Below the pieces are notes generated by a model, which was not told the origin of the DNA, made no database searches, and worked only from the letters and a program-made list of their open reading frames with translations. A program made the translations under genes and the position numbers. Of a stretch of 55,970 bases of DNA, positions 45,909 through 55,909 are shown in pieces. How positions within the stretch are numbered: the first letter of the stretch is position 1; each line of letters opens with the position of its first letter. The stretch is taken from positions 1-55,970 of the forward strand of contig CAJWAO010000005.1 of the NCBI GenBank assembly GCA_913020765.1, read 5' to 3'. Source of the DNA: an uncultured Flavobacteriales bacterium. Lineage in GTDB: Bacteria; Bacteroidota; Bacteroidia; Flavobacteriales_D; Crocinitomicaceae.

Positions 45909-46967
45909 ATGAGCAAGATGAAATTATCGGAGTTTAACTTCGATCTTCCGGAAGAATTAATTGCAAAATACCCGAGTGAAAATAGGGATGAATCTCGATT
46001 AATGGTTGTGCATAAGGACACAGGGGAAATTGAGCACAAACAGTTTAAAAATATTATCGATTATTTCGACGAAGGGGATGTCATGGTGATGAACAATACC
46101 CGAGTATTTCCAGCAAGAATGTATGGAAATAAAGAAAAGACCGGTGCTAAGATTGAAGTTTTCTTACTCAGAGAGCTCAATAGAGACAGTCTGCTCTGGG
46201 ATGTCCTTGTTGACCCAGCAAGAAAAATCAGAATTGGAAACAAATTATACTTTGGAGAAGACGACTCTCTTGTTGCGGAGGTAATCGATAACACGACTTC
46301 TAGGGGAAGAACGTTGAGGTTTCTATTTGATGGACCTTATGAAGACTTCAAAGCAAAAATTACCGAACTTGGAGAAACGCCACTTCCAAAATATATTAAA
46401 CGAGATGTGGAACCTTCTGACGAAGAAAGATACCAAACAATTTTTGCGAAAGAAGAGGGGGCCGTTGCTGCACCAACTGCAGGACTGCATTTTTCAAGAC
46501 AACTACTAAAAAGATTAGAGCTCAAAGGAATTGAATTTTCTGAAATAACCCTACATGTTGGACTTGGAACCTTTAGACCTGTTGAGGTAGAAGATTTAAC
46601 CAAGCATAAAATGGACTCTGAGCAAGCAATCATTACTGAGAAGGCAGCGGAAATTGTAAACACGGCAAAAAGAGCAAAACGGAAAGTATGTGCTGTCGGA
46701 ACAACCTCAATGCGCACCATAGAAACAGCTGTAACAACAGATGGCTATCTTAAACCATACGAAGGATGGACCAATAAATTCATTTTTCCTCCTTACGAAT
46801 TTAGCATTGCAAACTGTCTGATTACAAATTTCCATACGCCGTTGTCCACCTTATTGATGATGATATCCGCCTTTTGTGGACATGAGCTGATGCAAAAAAC
46901 CTATGCGGAAGCAATCAAAGAAAAGTATCGTTTCTACTCATACGGTGATGCGATGCTGATCATCTGA
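45909..46967 (+). CDS. queA: S-adenosylmethionine:tRNA ribosyltransferase-isomerase (queuosine biosynthesis)
   Basis: A 352-residue QueA that transfers and isomerises the ribose of SAM onto preQ1 in tRNA to form epoxyqueuosine. Characteristic blocks are [100 protein letters not shown] and [19 protein letters not shown]. The start could also be the ATG three codons later (45918), since MKLSEF is the usual beginning. Convergent with tyrS, 26 bases apart with no obvious terminator between. Confidence 0.97.
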   Translation: MSKMKLSEFNFDLPEELIAKYPSENRDESRLMVVHKDTGEIEHKQFKNIIDYFDEGDVMVMNNTRVFPARMYGNKEKTGAKIEVFLLRELNRDSLLWDVLVDPARKIRIGNKLYFGEDDSLVAEVIDNTTSRGRTLRFLFDGPYEDFKAKITELGETPLPKYIKRDVEPSDEERYQTIFAKEEGAVAAPTAGLHFSRQLLKRLELKGIEFSEITLHVGLGTFRPVEVEDLTKHKMDSEQAIITEKAAEIVNTAKRAKRKVCAVGTTSMRTIETAVTTDGYLKPYEGWTNKFIFPPYEFSIANCLITNFHTPLSTLLMMISAFCGHELMQKTYAEAIKEKYRFYSYGDAMLII

Positions 46968-46993
46968 TTTTTTGTCAAACTACCCTCAAAAGG

Positions 46994-48265
46994 TTAATCT
47001 ACAACTACAATAAAGTTGGATTTTTTCCCCTTGCCTAAAAGGAGGTATTTATTGTTGATTAAGTTGCTTTCATTTAGTTCAAAAGAGTCCGTAACTTTTT
47101 CCTTATTCACAGATATAGAATTCGCCTTGAGTGCCCTTCTGGCCTCCCCATTAGAGGGGAGAAAGCCAGTTTTCGATGCCAAAACGTCAACAATAGACAG
47201 GCCTGCTTGAAGTTCCTTTCTTGAAAGGGGAGCTTGTGGAACACCTTTGAAAACCTCCAAAAATTCTTCAGAAGACAAGCGTAATAAGTCCTCTTGTGTT
47301 GATTTTCCAAAAAGAATTTTAGATGCGTTGACTGCCTGCTCATAAGCTTCATTTCCGTGAACACGTTTGGTAATGTCCTCTGCCAATAACTTTTGAAGGT
47401 TTCTCATATGTGGTGCAGCATCATGCTCAACTTGCATCTGATTAATTTCCTCTTGGGTAAATAGTGTAAATATTTTTATGAAGTTTTTAGCATCCGCATC
47501 TGAGGTATTTAACCAGTACTGATAAAATGCATAGGGGGAGGTCTTCTCTCGATCGAGCCAAACATTTCCACTTTCAGTTTTACCGAACTTTGTTCCATCC
47601 GCTTTTTTAATGAGTGGTGTGGTAACGGCAAAAGCCGTCCCACCCGACTTCCTTCGTATGAGCTCTGTCCCAGTAACAATATTTCCCCATTGGTCTGAAC
47701 CACCCAACTGAACAATACAGTTTTTGTACTGATTTAGATGATAAAAATCATAGCCTTGTACCAACTGATAAGTAAACTCCGTAAAAGACATACCTGACTC
47801 TAATCTAGATTTCACTGAATCCTTGGCCATCATATAATTCACAGGAATGTGCTTTCCAACATCCCTTATAAACTCTAAAAAATTCATGGATTTAAACCAA
47901 TCATAATTATTTACGATTTCTGCAGAATTAGCTCCCTCAAAACTTAAAAATTTCTCTAGTTGCCTTTTTACACCTTTGATGTTTTCTGAGATTGTTTGCT
48001 CATCTAAAAGATTCCTTTCTTGAGATTTCCCCGAAGGATCACCCACCATTCCTGTAGCACCACCAATAAGGGCAATAGGCGAATGACCTGCACGCTGAAA
48101 ATGCACCAACGTCATGATCTGAACTAAACTTCCGATATGAAGGGAATCTGAGGTTGGATCAAAACCAATATAACCAGATACTGGTCCTTTTAATAAGGCT
48201 TCCTCGGTTCCTGGCATAATATCGTGAATCATACCTCTCCACTTAAGCTCTTGGATAAAATTCAT
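46994..48265 (-). CDS. tyrS: Tyrosyl-tRNA synthetase
   Basis: A 423-residue class I TyrRS. The ATP-binding signature reads SLHIGSLVQI (HIGS in place of the textbook HIGH), and the second signature is GTKFGKTESGNVW. The tyrosine and tRNA site blocks MNFLEFIRDVGKHIPVNYMM and LVQGYDFYHLNQYKNCIVQLGGSDQWGNI are present. The C-terminal S4-like RNA-binding domain (about 355-423) ends with LLLGKGKKSNFIVVVD. It is the last gene of a six-gene minus-strand run and sits 1 base after gldA. Confidence 0.97.
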   Translation of the reverse strand: MNFIQELKWRGMIHDIMPGTEEALLKGPVSGYIGFDPTSDSLHIGSLVQIMTLVHFQRAGHSPIALIGGATGMVGDPSGKSQERNLLDEQTISENIKGVKRQLEKFLSFEGANSAEIVNNYDWFKSMNFLEFIRDVGKHIPVNYMMAKDSVKSRLESGMSFTEFTYQLVQGYDFYHLNQYKNCIVQLGGSDQWGNIVTGTELIRRKSGGTAFAVTTPLIKKADGTKFGKTESGNVWLDREKTSPYAFYQYWLNTSDADAKNFIKIFTLFTQEEINQMQVEHDAAPHMRNLQKLLAEDITKRVHGNEAYEQAVNASKILFGKSTQEDLLRLSSEEFLEVFKGVPQAPLSRKELQAGLSIVDVLASKTGFLPSNGEARRALKANSISVNKEKVTDSFELNESNLINNKYLLLGKGKKSNFIVVVD

Positions 48266-48266
48266 A

Positions 48267-49163
48267 TTATTTTGTTAAATCTTTAAAGACTGAAGAAAGT
48301 GATTTTTGCTCCAGTTGTAGGGTGAGAATTACAAGGTTATTTTCTTGACTGAACATAGAAACATATGGCCTTAAATCTTCTGTTTCTGAATATAACATCC
48401 AACCCTCTTCCTTGGCCTCTACTTTTGTAACATATTTTATTTTTGAAAGCTGAGATTTAGTTACAGGCCCTTGAAACTCAACAAAAACAGATTTTAAACC
48501 TGATTTCGCGTTTAGTCTATTTGTGGGCGTATCCGCAACTATTTCACCTTTTGATAAAATAACGACTCTATCACATATGGCCTCCGCCTCCTGCATTATA
48601 TGAGTAGACAGCATCAATGTTTTTTCCTTTCCGATACGCTTGATGAGCTCCCTAATTTCAATAAGCTGATTTGGATCTAGGCCTGATGTTGGTTCATCTA
48701 AAATTAGAACCTCTGGATTATGAATCATTGCTTGAGCCAAGCCTACCCGCTGTCGATAACCCTTGGATAAGGCTCCAATTTGCTTGTTTTGTTCTAATCC
48801 CAAACCCACGGAATGGATCATTTCCTTTACCCTTTCATTCCTATTAGATACTTTATAAATTCGGGCGACGAAATCCAAATATTCGCGAACATACATGTCC
48901 AGATATAGAGGATTATTCTCTGGAAGATAACCTATCTTTTTTTTGGGATTCAGTTGGTCTGTACCTACCGGCATACCTGAAATAAGAATTTCACCGGAAC
49001 TCGGGGGAATATATCCCGTGATCATCTTCATGGTCGTACTTTTGCCTGCCCCGTTCGGGCCTAAAAATCCAACAATTTCCCCAGATTTCACAGAAAAGCT
49101 TATACCCTTAACAGCAGCCTGGTCCCCATAATATTTAAATACGTTTTTGACTTCAATAGACAT
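48267..49163 (-). CDS. gldA: ABC transporter ATP-binding protein, GldA-like
   Basis: A 298-residue ABC ATPase. Walker A is GPNGAGKST (35-43), the signature is LSKGYRQRVGLAQ, Walker B is VLILDEPTSGLDP, and the switch His is in LMLSTHIMQEAE. The C-terminal ~80 residues form the extra domain typical of GldA/NatA-type exporters. The length and sequence match GldA of flavobacteria, which with GldF and GldG supports gliding motility and T9SS-linked functions. gldF and gldG are not in the window, so the name rests on sequence resemblance and on the T9SS setting. Confidence 0.8.
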   Translation of the reverse strand: MSIEVKNVFKYYGDQAAVKGISFSVKSGEIVGFLGPNGAGKSTTMKMITGYIPPSSGEILISGMPVGTDQLNPKKKIGYLPENNPLYLDMYVREYLDFVARIYKVSNRNERVKEMIHSVGLGLEQNKQIGALSKGYRQRVGLAQAMIHNPEVLILDEPTSGLDPNQLIEIRELIKRIGKEKTLMLSTHIMQEAEAICDRVVILSKGEIVADTPTNRLNAKSGLKSVFVEFQGPVTKSQLSKIKYVTKVEAKEEGWMLYSETEDLRPYVSMFSQENNLVILTLQLEQKSLSSVFKDLTK

Positions 49164-49188
49164 GAGTAAGCGAAATTAATGATTTTTA

Positions 49189-50640
49189 TTAATCCATTGT
49201 AGGGCGAGGAATAGGAAGCGAGAATAAGGCCATAAAGAAGGCAAACATAGTTATTCCGGTTTGGGTTTCAAGCGTATCTTCGAAGAGAAAGCTTACAATC
49301 ATTAATGTCCAAAAAATAAAACCACTCAAGTTATAATTCTGAACTTGAATTCGGCCGGAGATAAAAACCAAATACAAAAAAATCAACAAACCAAGGACAC
49401 CAAAGGTAATAGCACTGGTTAAAAATGTATTGTGTGCACGAATTTGATTTTTCTTTGAAAGTTTCGTCTTTAAAGCTTTGTATTCTTTGGCAAAAGCCCT
49501 TTTCAAATCGCCCGTGCCTATCCCAAGAATAGGTGCCTTTTTGAAGATAGAAAACCCTACCTTCCATGCTTCAAATCGTTGTAATAACGAATGGCCATTT
49601 GGGTCAGACCTATGACTTAGTTGATACCGAAGCCCTTCGATACGTCCCAAAATTCCACCTTTCATTTCTGTGTAATGTGCCATACCTTTTTCAATGGCCA
49701 GAACCTCTTGAATACTCAAACTATCGATACCAGCGGCATTATTTGGGTACTTTTTTGATAGTAAAAAACGAGCTAAGGTATACTTTATATCCTGATTTCT
49801 ACGGTCTTTCCCATCGTAGTCAATTTTGGATCTCTTTTCCCATGCCTCCTCAACTCCCGGCACATTCACAATGGGTAACCTTTCACTCGTCATATTGGAT
49901 TTTAATCCGACGTAAACAAGGGAGCAAACCAATAATCCAGAAGCCAAAAGGAACGTCAAAGAAAGGAACTTTCTGTGCGACAATAAAGGATAAATGATAA
50001 CTGCCAATATCATCGCAACGAAGCATATGATTCCAGTTAAAACTTGACTTGAGAAGGTGTAAAACAAAAGCCATAATGAGATCAATAAAAAAACCAATCT
50101 TAACCGCTTGTTATCCAAGCTTAAATCATAAAGTAAAGGAATTGAAAAAATAACCATTATCGCATAACGAATATGAGAGTTGAACAACGACATATCTCTT
50201 GCATCAGTGAAGTTAAATTCATCGCCATAAAAATGATATACAACGTAATTAATGATACTTATGATCAAAACAGTAAGAATGAATAAACCAATTAAAAATT
50301 TATAACTTTTTCTTAAAACCAAAGGACGGGCAATTATAATAAGGGGCACTGCGACTAGGGTTGCTTTACTTTTAAGATCATTCAGGCCATAAACAAAATC
50401 TTCTGACCACAGCATTCCTATTACATGTAAAACATAAAAAATTAATGCTGCAACAAAAAAACGATTGTTCTTTAGGTTCGTGTAATACTCCTTATAGTGA
50501 CCCTCAACAATCAAGTGAAGAAGCCCCAATAAAATACCCATTGACATTAAAAACTTGCTACAAACGATGCCCACAACAAAAAGGCACAAAATGAACAAGT
50601 GAACATAGTAATGGATAAGTGATGAGGAAATTCTTTTCAT
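49189..50640 (-). CDS. O-antigen ligase / polymerase-like membrane protein
   Basis: A 483-residue polytopic membrane protein with about 10-12 hydrophobic helices and a large extracytoplasmic loop (about residues 240-370). The loop and the segment after it carry the Wzy_C-type pattern: LLQRFEAWKVGFSIFKKAPILGIGTGDLKRAF followed by RAHNTFLTSAITFGVLGLLIF. Such proteins join or polymerise O-antigen or other undecaprenol-linked glycans on the periplasmic face. Whether this one ligates O-antigen or polymerises a capsule cannot be told. In T9SS bacteria, A-LPS ligation also serves cargo anchoring, which would fit the context but is inference. Confidence 0.82.
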   Translation of the reverse strand: MKRISSSLIHYYVHLFILCLFVVGIVCSKFLMSMGILLGLLHLIVEGHYKEYYTNLKNNRFFVAALIFYVLHVIGMLWSEDFVYGLNDLKSKATLVAVPLIIIARPLVLRKSYKFLIGLFILTVLIISIINYVVYHFYGDEFNFTDARDMSLFNSHIRYAIMVIFSIPLLYDLSLDNKRLRLVFLLISLWLLFYTFSSQVLTGIICFVAMILAVIIYPLLSHRKFLSLTFLLASGLLVCSLVYVGLKSNMTSERLPIVNVPGVEEAWEKRSKIDYDGKDRRNQDIKYTLARFLLSKKYPNNAAGIDSLSIQEVLAIEKGMAHYTEMKGGILGRIEGLRYQLSHRSDPNGHSLLQRFEAWKVGFSIFKKAPILGIGTGDLKRAFAKEYKALKTKLSKKNQIRAHNTFLTSAITFGVLGLLIFLYLVFISGRIQVQNYNLSGFIFWTLMIVSFLFEDTLETQTGITMFAFFMALFSLPIPRPTMD

Positions 50641-50651
50641 TTACTCAATAA

Positions 50652-52289
50652 CTATAGCTTAAGTATATTATTGTAAGTATCTATGTCTAGTAAAAGCTCT
50701 TTTGCTTTAATAACGTCTAAATCAAATCTAAAACCATGCACGCTTGCCCCTCTCTGGAAATAATATCTTGAAATTATTTCACTCTCAATCCATCTAGAAA
50801 TTTCCGGCTGAATTGAAATGAGTTCTTTTTCTAAATCTGCCGAAACTAATTCTGAAATCTCTTTATATGCCGAAGCTATTACCTCTGAATAACCCTCTGC
50901 ATCAGTAATCTCCTTGAGCTCTTTCAATTTAATTTCAGAGGCTGTTTCGAAGGTGAACTTTTCATTTTCTAAGACAAATTCAATAAAAGCTCGGTAATCC
51001 TCATCCTTCAATTTAAACAAGTCAGGGCTGGAAATCGAGTCATGGGTATTTGCAAAAACTGTTGCAAAGTCAAAAACCACATCCTCCATGAGTAATAAAG
51101 AACTCAATCTTCCTAACTTTTCTTGTTTCACCTCAATGTCAGGGAAAATACCTCTTCCATCAATTACATCCCTTCCATTCCTAGTTTTGAATGTGGTAAG
51201 CAGGGTATCCGATATTTCAGATGGTTTATCTTTAGCTCCTTTTTCATAATATTCTAGTCTTTGAACACATCTGCCCGATGGTGTATAATATTTAGAAATC
51301 GTTAGTTTTAGCTTGGATCCGTATTTCAAGTCGTAAGTTCGTTGTACCAATCCTTTCCCATAACTTTGACCACCAACAACTATTGCACGATCCAAATCTT
51401 GTAGGCTCCCTGCAACGATTTCGCTTGCTGAGGCACTTCTTTCATTAATTAAAACGACCAATCTCATCTCTGGAAAAATAGGCTTCTCTCTAGTTTTGTA
51501 GGCTCTATTCTCCTCCTTCAAACGCCCCTTTGTCGAAACAATAAGTTGTCCTTTAGGAACAAAAAGATTAACAATCCTAATAGCTTCCATGAGCAAACCT
51601 CCTCCATTATCCCGAAGATCGAGAATGGCAGTCTCCATTCCTTTACCTTTAAGTTCGTCAAAAGCTTGTTTTACGCTGTTAAATGCAGTTTGAGAAAAAC
51701 TTGAAAGCTTAACGTATCCAATCTTGTCAGAGAGCATTCCTGTATAAGGAAGATCGGGAAGTTTTATTTCCTCCCTTGTTACCTTAAATGTTTTAAGTCC
51801 GGCACTAGGTCGATTAATTACAACTTCAATTGTTGTTCCTCGTGGGCCTTTTAAAAAAGAAGAAACATCATCAGATGACTTTCCAACCATCGATACACCA
51901 TCAATAGACACGATCTTATCCCCTGCTTTGAGACCAGATTTACAGGCAGGACTATTTTCATAAGGCTGAACAATACACGTATGTTCTTTCATTTTACGAA
52001 TCAAAGCTCCGATTCCTCCATATTGACCTGTAGCCATTAAACGGTAATCTTCCATGTTAGATTCGTGGTAAAAAACAGTGTAGGGGTCAAGTTTCTTAAG
52101 CATTTCATCAATAGCGACTTTCGAAATATACCCTGTTGCGGGTTCATCAACATAGTATAAATCTAGGTATTCGTGTACTTGATCCATTAATTCAAGATTC
52201 TTTAATATTTCAAACCTTCTTGATTGTGCTGCGGAAATTAAGGGAATCAAATACAGCAATGAAAGACATACAACTATTCTACAACTCAT
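50652..52289 (-). CDS. Exported S41-family C-terminal processing peptidase
   Basis: A 545-residue periplasmic serine peptidase of the CtpA/Prc type. Signal peptide MSCRIVVCLSLLYLIPLISAAQ. An N-terminal helical region leads to a PDZ domain at about 88-160 (YGGIGALIRKM, GLKAGDKIVSIDGVSM). The S41 catalytic core follows: DLRDNGGGLL, nucleophile Ser in NERSASASEIVAG (about 285) and general-base Lys in SYGKGLVQ (about 311). A C-terminal alpha-helical extension of about 150 residues follows, as in other Bacteroidota members. It follows rnpA by 5 bases. Confidence 0.92.
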   Translation of the reverse strand: MSCRIVVCLSLLYLIPLISAAQSRRFEILKNLELMDQVHEYLDLYYVDEPATGYISKVAIDEMLKKLDPYTVFYHESNMEDYRLMATGQYGGIGALIRKMKEHTCIVQPYENSPACKSGLKAGDKIVSIDGVSMVGKSSDDVSSFLKGPRGTTIEVVINRPSAGLKTFKVTREEIKLPDLPYTGMLSDKIGYVKLSSFSQTAFNSVKQAFDELKGKGMETAILDLRDNGGGLLMEAIRIVNLFVPKGQLIVSTKGRLKEENRAYKTREKPIFPEMRLVVLINERSASASEIVAGSLQDLDRAIVVGGQSYGKGLVQRTYDLKYGSKLKLTISKYYTPSGRCVQRLEYYEKGAKDKPSEISDTLLTTFKTRNGRDVIDGRGIFPDIEVKQEKLGRLSSLLLMEDVVFDFATVFANTHDSISSPDLFKLKDEDYRAFIEFVLENEKFTFETASEIKLKELKEITDAEGYSEVIASAYKEISELVSADLEKELISIQPEISRWIESEIISRYYFQRGASVHGFRFDLDVIKAKELLLDIDTYNNILKL

Positions 52290-52294
52290 TTTTA

Positions 52295-52675
52295 TTATTG
52301 AATTTTTTTAAGCGCCTCTAATAAACTATGCTCAAGTTCCTTAAACGGCAGTATTGTTCTAAAACTATATAAAATTGCGACATAAAGGAAAGTCCCATTA
52401 TTGTTGCTTGATAGACTTTCTTTATTCTTTCTAACTATTTCCCGAATACACCTTTTTAAATAATTACGGTCCACTGCTCTTTTGAAATTTTTCTTAGGCA
52501 CAGATATTAATAATTTAAATGGTACCGACTTCTGCATTTCAGTCTGATGATAAAGAATAATATACGGATGCGACTTTATTCTCTTTCCTTTCGAGAATAA
52601 GGTATCAATATCTCCTTTATGGGTTAGTCTAAGATTCTTTGGAAATGAATGATCCATCAAATTAATAATCCTCAA
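52295..52675 (-). CDS. rnpA: Ribonuclease P protein component
   Basis: A 126-residue RnpA, the protein cofactor of RNase P. It shows PKNLRLTHKGDIDTLFSKGKRIKSHPYIILY, LISVPKKNFKRAVDRNYLKRCIREIVRK (the RNR-type signature) and a C-terminal FKELEHSLLEALKKI helix. Unlike in many bacteria there is no rpmH (ribosomal protein L34) gene next to it. Here it is 9 bases after a membrane protein gene and 5 before an S41 peptidase gene. Confidence 0.94.
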   Translation of the reverse strand: MRIINLMDHSFPKNLRLTHKGDIDTLFSKGKRIKSHPYIILYHQTEMQKSVPFKLLISVPKKNFKRAVDRNYLKRCIREIVRKNKESLSSNNNGTFLYVAILYSFRTILPFKELEHSLLEALKKIQ

Positions 52676-52684
52676 ATTGTTAAA

Positions 52685-53311
52685 TTACTCTACCTCTTCA
52701 AAATCATCAAATTCATCCTGACTCTGACCAGATTTAACTGAAGTCAGCTTACTAATTATGTATTGAAAGGAATTAATTGTCTTGGTTAAAATATTGAGAA
52801 GAAAGAAGAAGCCTATTACTTTAAATATAAAACCAATAATCGCTGTTGACTCAATATCAATAATACTCTCTTTAAACCACCTTGCAATGGCATTATTGGC
52901 AAAATTTGGCTCAAAAACTAAAAAGCCAAACGTCAAAAAGGATAGTGCTATCAATATGACCTCATACCGGGCATTGAATTGTACTTTTGGTGACTGAACA
53001 CCCATTCTTGAAAATAAAGCATTGGTGTTTTGATTCTTTTGAAATTTCCCTAAGAAATAGAGAAATAAAATAACAAATACGGGTATTAATGAATACTCAT
53101 TAATTACGGTAGTTTCATTTTCTCCCGTAGCGAAAAGAAAAATGACATTTACTAAAAAAAGATATTTGATCGCTTTGATTAAATAGTTGTGCAGAGTCCC
53201 CGTTACTCGACCTGATGTCATTATTTTAAATCCGAAGTCAATAAAAAACCAAATAAAGCTGTAAATAGCAAAGAAAACTCCTAATTGAAACGTAAGTTTA
53301 AAAATATCCAT
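52685..53311 (-). CDS. Membrane protein of unknown function
   Basis: A 208-residue protein with about five hydrophobic helices (LTFQLGVFFAIYSFIWFFIDFGF, IKAIKYLFLVNVIFLFAT, LIPVFVILFLYFLG, VILIALSFLTFGFLVF, IIGFIFKVIGFFFLLNIL) and a short acidic C-terminus (SGQSQDEFDDFEEVE). I recognise no family. It is the first gene of the run leading into rnpA; on the minus strand a weak -7-like TACCTTTA lies at 53346-53353. Confidence 0.75.
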   Translation of the reverse strand: MDIFKLTFQLGVFFAIYSFIWFFIDFGFKIMTSGRVTGTLHNYLIKAIKYLFLVNVIFLFATGENETTVINEYSLIPVFVILFLYFLGKFQKNQNTNALFSRMGVQSPKVQFNARYEVILIALSFLTFGFLVFEPNFANNAIARWFKESIIDIESTAIIGFIFKVIGFFFLLNILTKTINSFQYIISKLTSVKSGQSQDEFDDFEEVE

Positions 53312-53415
53312 GTGTGCTTGTTACAAACAACTATTATTGCCCATGTAAAGGTAGCACTTATAACGTTATATGAAATATTACACCACGATAATGAATGGTA
53401 AGTACAAATCTTTTG

Positions 53416-54918
53416 TTATTTCAAAATTTTGATCACCGTTCTCCGATTTATGGCATGGCTTTCTTCGGTACACTCACCACATTTAATCTGCAACTCAGAC
53501 TCGCCTTTGTAGGTTCCAGATATATTATCAAATTTAAATCCTTGTGAAATGAGAAAGTCTCTTGTTCTAGCCATTCTTTTTTCGGACAGCCAGATATTGT
53601 AACTTTCACTCGCTCTTTTATCGCAATGAGATTCTATTAAAACCTTCTTTTTATGTTTATTTTGAATTCCCTCACAAAAAGAAATCATCTCCTTCTTGTT
53701 TTCTAAGTTATGATAACTGGAATTTAAATCAAAATATATAATCGTTTGCAGAGTGGAAATCTCGGCTACAGGTTCAATGATGGGCTCAATTACCGGATCA
53801 ATAATTTCATCTGGTTCATTAATTTCAACGGTTACATTAGCAATTTGCCCAATCGCGTCCTTAACTTCAACCTCATAAATCCCTTTTATCAATTCTTTGG
53901 GGTCTTCTTCTTTGAAGCCGTTAGACCAAATATAGCTGTATGGAGGAACTCCACCCTGAGGTGTTAAATCAATTGAACCATCAGTGCCATTATAAGTGGA
54001 CACATCGAAACCTACAGCAGATGCCATAAGAGTAGGCGGTGGCAAGAAGGTAGAATAGTAGATATCACTTCTTTCACTATCTCTATTACTTGACCAATAA
54101 AAAAATCCATCAGAAATCGTGAAATAAGCATCAAATTTAGAGGAGTTGATTTGTGGGCCTATATTAACCGGAGAGGACCAATCAGTCCAGGAGCTAGAAT
54201 TACGAACCGCATAAAAAATATCTGCATCACCTTGTCCACCTTGACCATTGGTGGAAAAAAACAATGTATCATTCTCCTTCGATAAAAAAGGAGAAATTTC
54301 AAAACCAGGGGAATTGATTTTTGACCCCAAGTGTAGTGGCCTAGACCATTTATCGTTTTCTTTAATACTGACGTAAAGATCCTCCTCACCGATGGATTCT
54401 GGACCTGCAAAGGAAATGATAATTGCATCACCTGTCTTGTTTACATGAAAGCCATAAAAATCTCCTTCAATATCCAAGCCAGGAATAAAAATCTCTTTCG
54501 GAGAACCCCAAGTATCTCCTTTTTTCTTTGCGTAAGAAATCCCTTTTTTCATGTCTTTCCTTCCATCATATGAATTTAGCAAGTATACAATTGTCTCGTC
54601 ATTATTGAAACCAACTATTGTATTGTTATACTTATTATTTAAGTCTTTAAAGTCTTCTCCTTTGGTATAATTTTCCTTACCATCCCATTGGCTCTGCCAA
54701 ATATCTTGGTCATATACACCACCTACAGACTCTGGATGATTCACTCTTGTGTAGTAGAGCTTAGAGTTTTCTTTAGAGAAAATTGGAAAGAGTTCATCTG
54801 CCTCAGAATTAACCTCACTACCTAATCTATGTGGTTCTTCAATATCCATATATTGAGCTCGAGTGGTAAAACCAACTAAAAGAGCACTTATCAAAAAATA
54901 AAAACGCATGTTTTTCAT
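53416..54918 (-). CDS. OmpA-family outer-membrane protein with PD40 repeats and SprB-like repeat
   Basis: A 500-residue exported protein. Signal peptide MRFYFLISALLVGFTTRAQ after a short MKN; the ATG three codons in (54909) is an alternative start. Residues about 25-290 are PD40/WD40-like beta-propeller repeats (ELFPIFSKENSKLYYTR, DGRKDMKKGISYAKKK, LFFSTNGQGGQGDADIFYA, FYWSSNRDSERSDIYYS). An SprB-type repeat follows (about 305-365, GTDGSIDLTPQGGVPPYSYIWSNG). The OmpA peptidoglycan-binding domain (about 390-500) has IIYFDLNSS, SHCDKRASESYNIWLSEKRMARTRDFL and the final NRRTVI. It resembles PorE-like anchors but lacks a visible TPR domain. It sits 4 bases downstream of porP/sprF. Confidence 0.88.
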   Translation of the reverse strand: MKNMRFYFLISALLVGFTTRAQYMDIEEPHRLGSEVNSEADELFPIFSKENSKLYYTRVNHPESVGGVYDQDIWQSQWDGKENYTKGEDFKDLNNKYNNTIVGFNNDETIVYLLNSYDGRKDMKKGISYAKKKGDTWGSPKEIFIPGLDIEGDFYGFHVNKTGDAIIISFAGPESIGEEDLYVSIKENDKWSRPLHLGSKINSPGFEISPFLSKENDTLFFSTNGQGGQGDADIFYAVRNSSSWTDWSSPVNIGPQINSSKFDAYFTISDGFFYWSSNRDSERSDIYYSTFLPPPTLMASAVGFDVSTYNGTDGSIDLTPQGGVPPYSYIWSNGFKEEDPKELIKGIYEVEVKDAIGQIANVTVEINEPDEIIDPVIEPIIEPVAEISTLQTIIYFDLNSSYHNLENKKEMISFCEGIQNKHKKKVLIESHCDKRASESYNIWLSEKRMARTRDFLISQGFKFDNISGTYKGESELQIKCGECTEESHAINRRTVIKILK

Positions 54919-54922
54919 ATTA

Positions 54923-55909
54923 TTACCTCCCTAGCATTAAACCTAATGTAAGCTCATGGCCTCCAGAAGAAAAATTATTAAATCGAGACAAAGAATAATC
55001 ATAGGAATAACCTACTTTGAATCGCTCACTAATGTTCATACCTGCCATTACAATCATAGCGTCAGTATGACGGTACCCTAGCGTCAACCATACCCACTTC
55101 TTATATTCAAACTGGACGTTCCCATCGACTGATAAAGGAGCCGGATTCATATACTTTAGCAGAAAACCTGGAGTAATTGAAAGATTTTCTCCAATTGGTA
55201 TTCTGTACCCACCAATTAAATTGAAATGAATCTGAGGGTTGAAATTGGCAGTTCCTTGTCCGAACTGCACAAGGTCACGCGTCAATTGTTCTGCTGAAAG
55301 TCCAAGAAAGAACTTTTGAGAATACATGTACAATCCAGCACCCATGTCCATTAAAAATTTATTAGACTGATTTTGTGTGAAATTATCATAGGTATTGTCG
55401 ATATAAGGATTTTGTCCTGGTGCCAAAACGTTCAAAACTTGAGCTTGGTCGGCAAAAAATGTATTATTGGATAGACCCGTCTTGAAGCCGAAAGAAAGGT
55501 TTACTTTTTTTGTCATTGGAATGTGTAATGCATACGTACCTGAAAAGGACATTTTTCGAAATGCACCATATTGATCAGCTAAAAGTTGCCCACCAAAAGT
55601 ATGTTTAAGCTTTCCAGTATGAATTTCAGGATTTTCAACGACACCAGAACTCGTTCGTATTCCTGGGTTGTAAAACTTTGGCTTAAACCTTACTGGCACA
55701 GAAAAAGCAAAATAAGATGTTCGAGGTGCATCCTGTATACCTAACCATTGCCACCTTCCGGAAAGTGTGAGATCAATAAAGTCATAAACCCCAGCTGCCG
55801 CAGGATTAACCATGAATTGATTTCGCTGATATTGGGAATATTGAGGTGTCTGTTGAGCACAAATAAAAGTGCTCATAAATAAACTTAGTATAATAATTGA
55901 GTATTTCAT
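54923..55909 (-). CDS. T9SS membrane protein PorP/SprF family
   Basis: A 328-residue outer-membrane beta-barrel protein of the PorP/SprF family. Signal peptide MKYSIIILSLFMSTFICA, then the family's hallmark start QQTPQYSQYQRNQFMVNPAAAGVYDFIDLTLSGRWQW. The rest consists of barrel strands, ending GGHELTLGLMLGR. Members assist secretion of specific T9SS cargo with type B C-terminal domains and help form attachment complexes. It is the first gene of a two-gene unit with the OmpA/PD40 protein. The type B cargo at 32773 is a possible client, though many PorP paralogues usually exist. Bases 55910-55970 upstream hold no recognisable promoter box. Confidence 0.93.
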   Translation of the reverse strand: MKYSIIILSLFMSTFICAQQTPQYSQYQRNQFMVNPAAAGVYDFIDLTLSGRWQWLGIQDAPRTSYFAFSVPVRFKPKFYNPGIRTSSGVVENPEIHTGKLKHTFGGQLLADQYGAFRKMSFSGTYALHIPMTKKVNLSFGFKTGLSNNTFFADQAQVLNVLAPGQNPYIDNTYDNFTQNQSNKFLMDMGAGLYMYSQKFFLGLSAEQLTRDLVQFGQGTANFNPQIHFNLIGGYRIPIGENLSITPGFLLKYMNPAPLSVDGNVQFEYKKWVWLTLGYRHTDAMIVMAGMNISERFKVGYSYDYSLSRFNNFSSGGHELTLGLMLGR

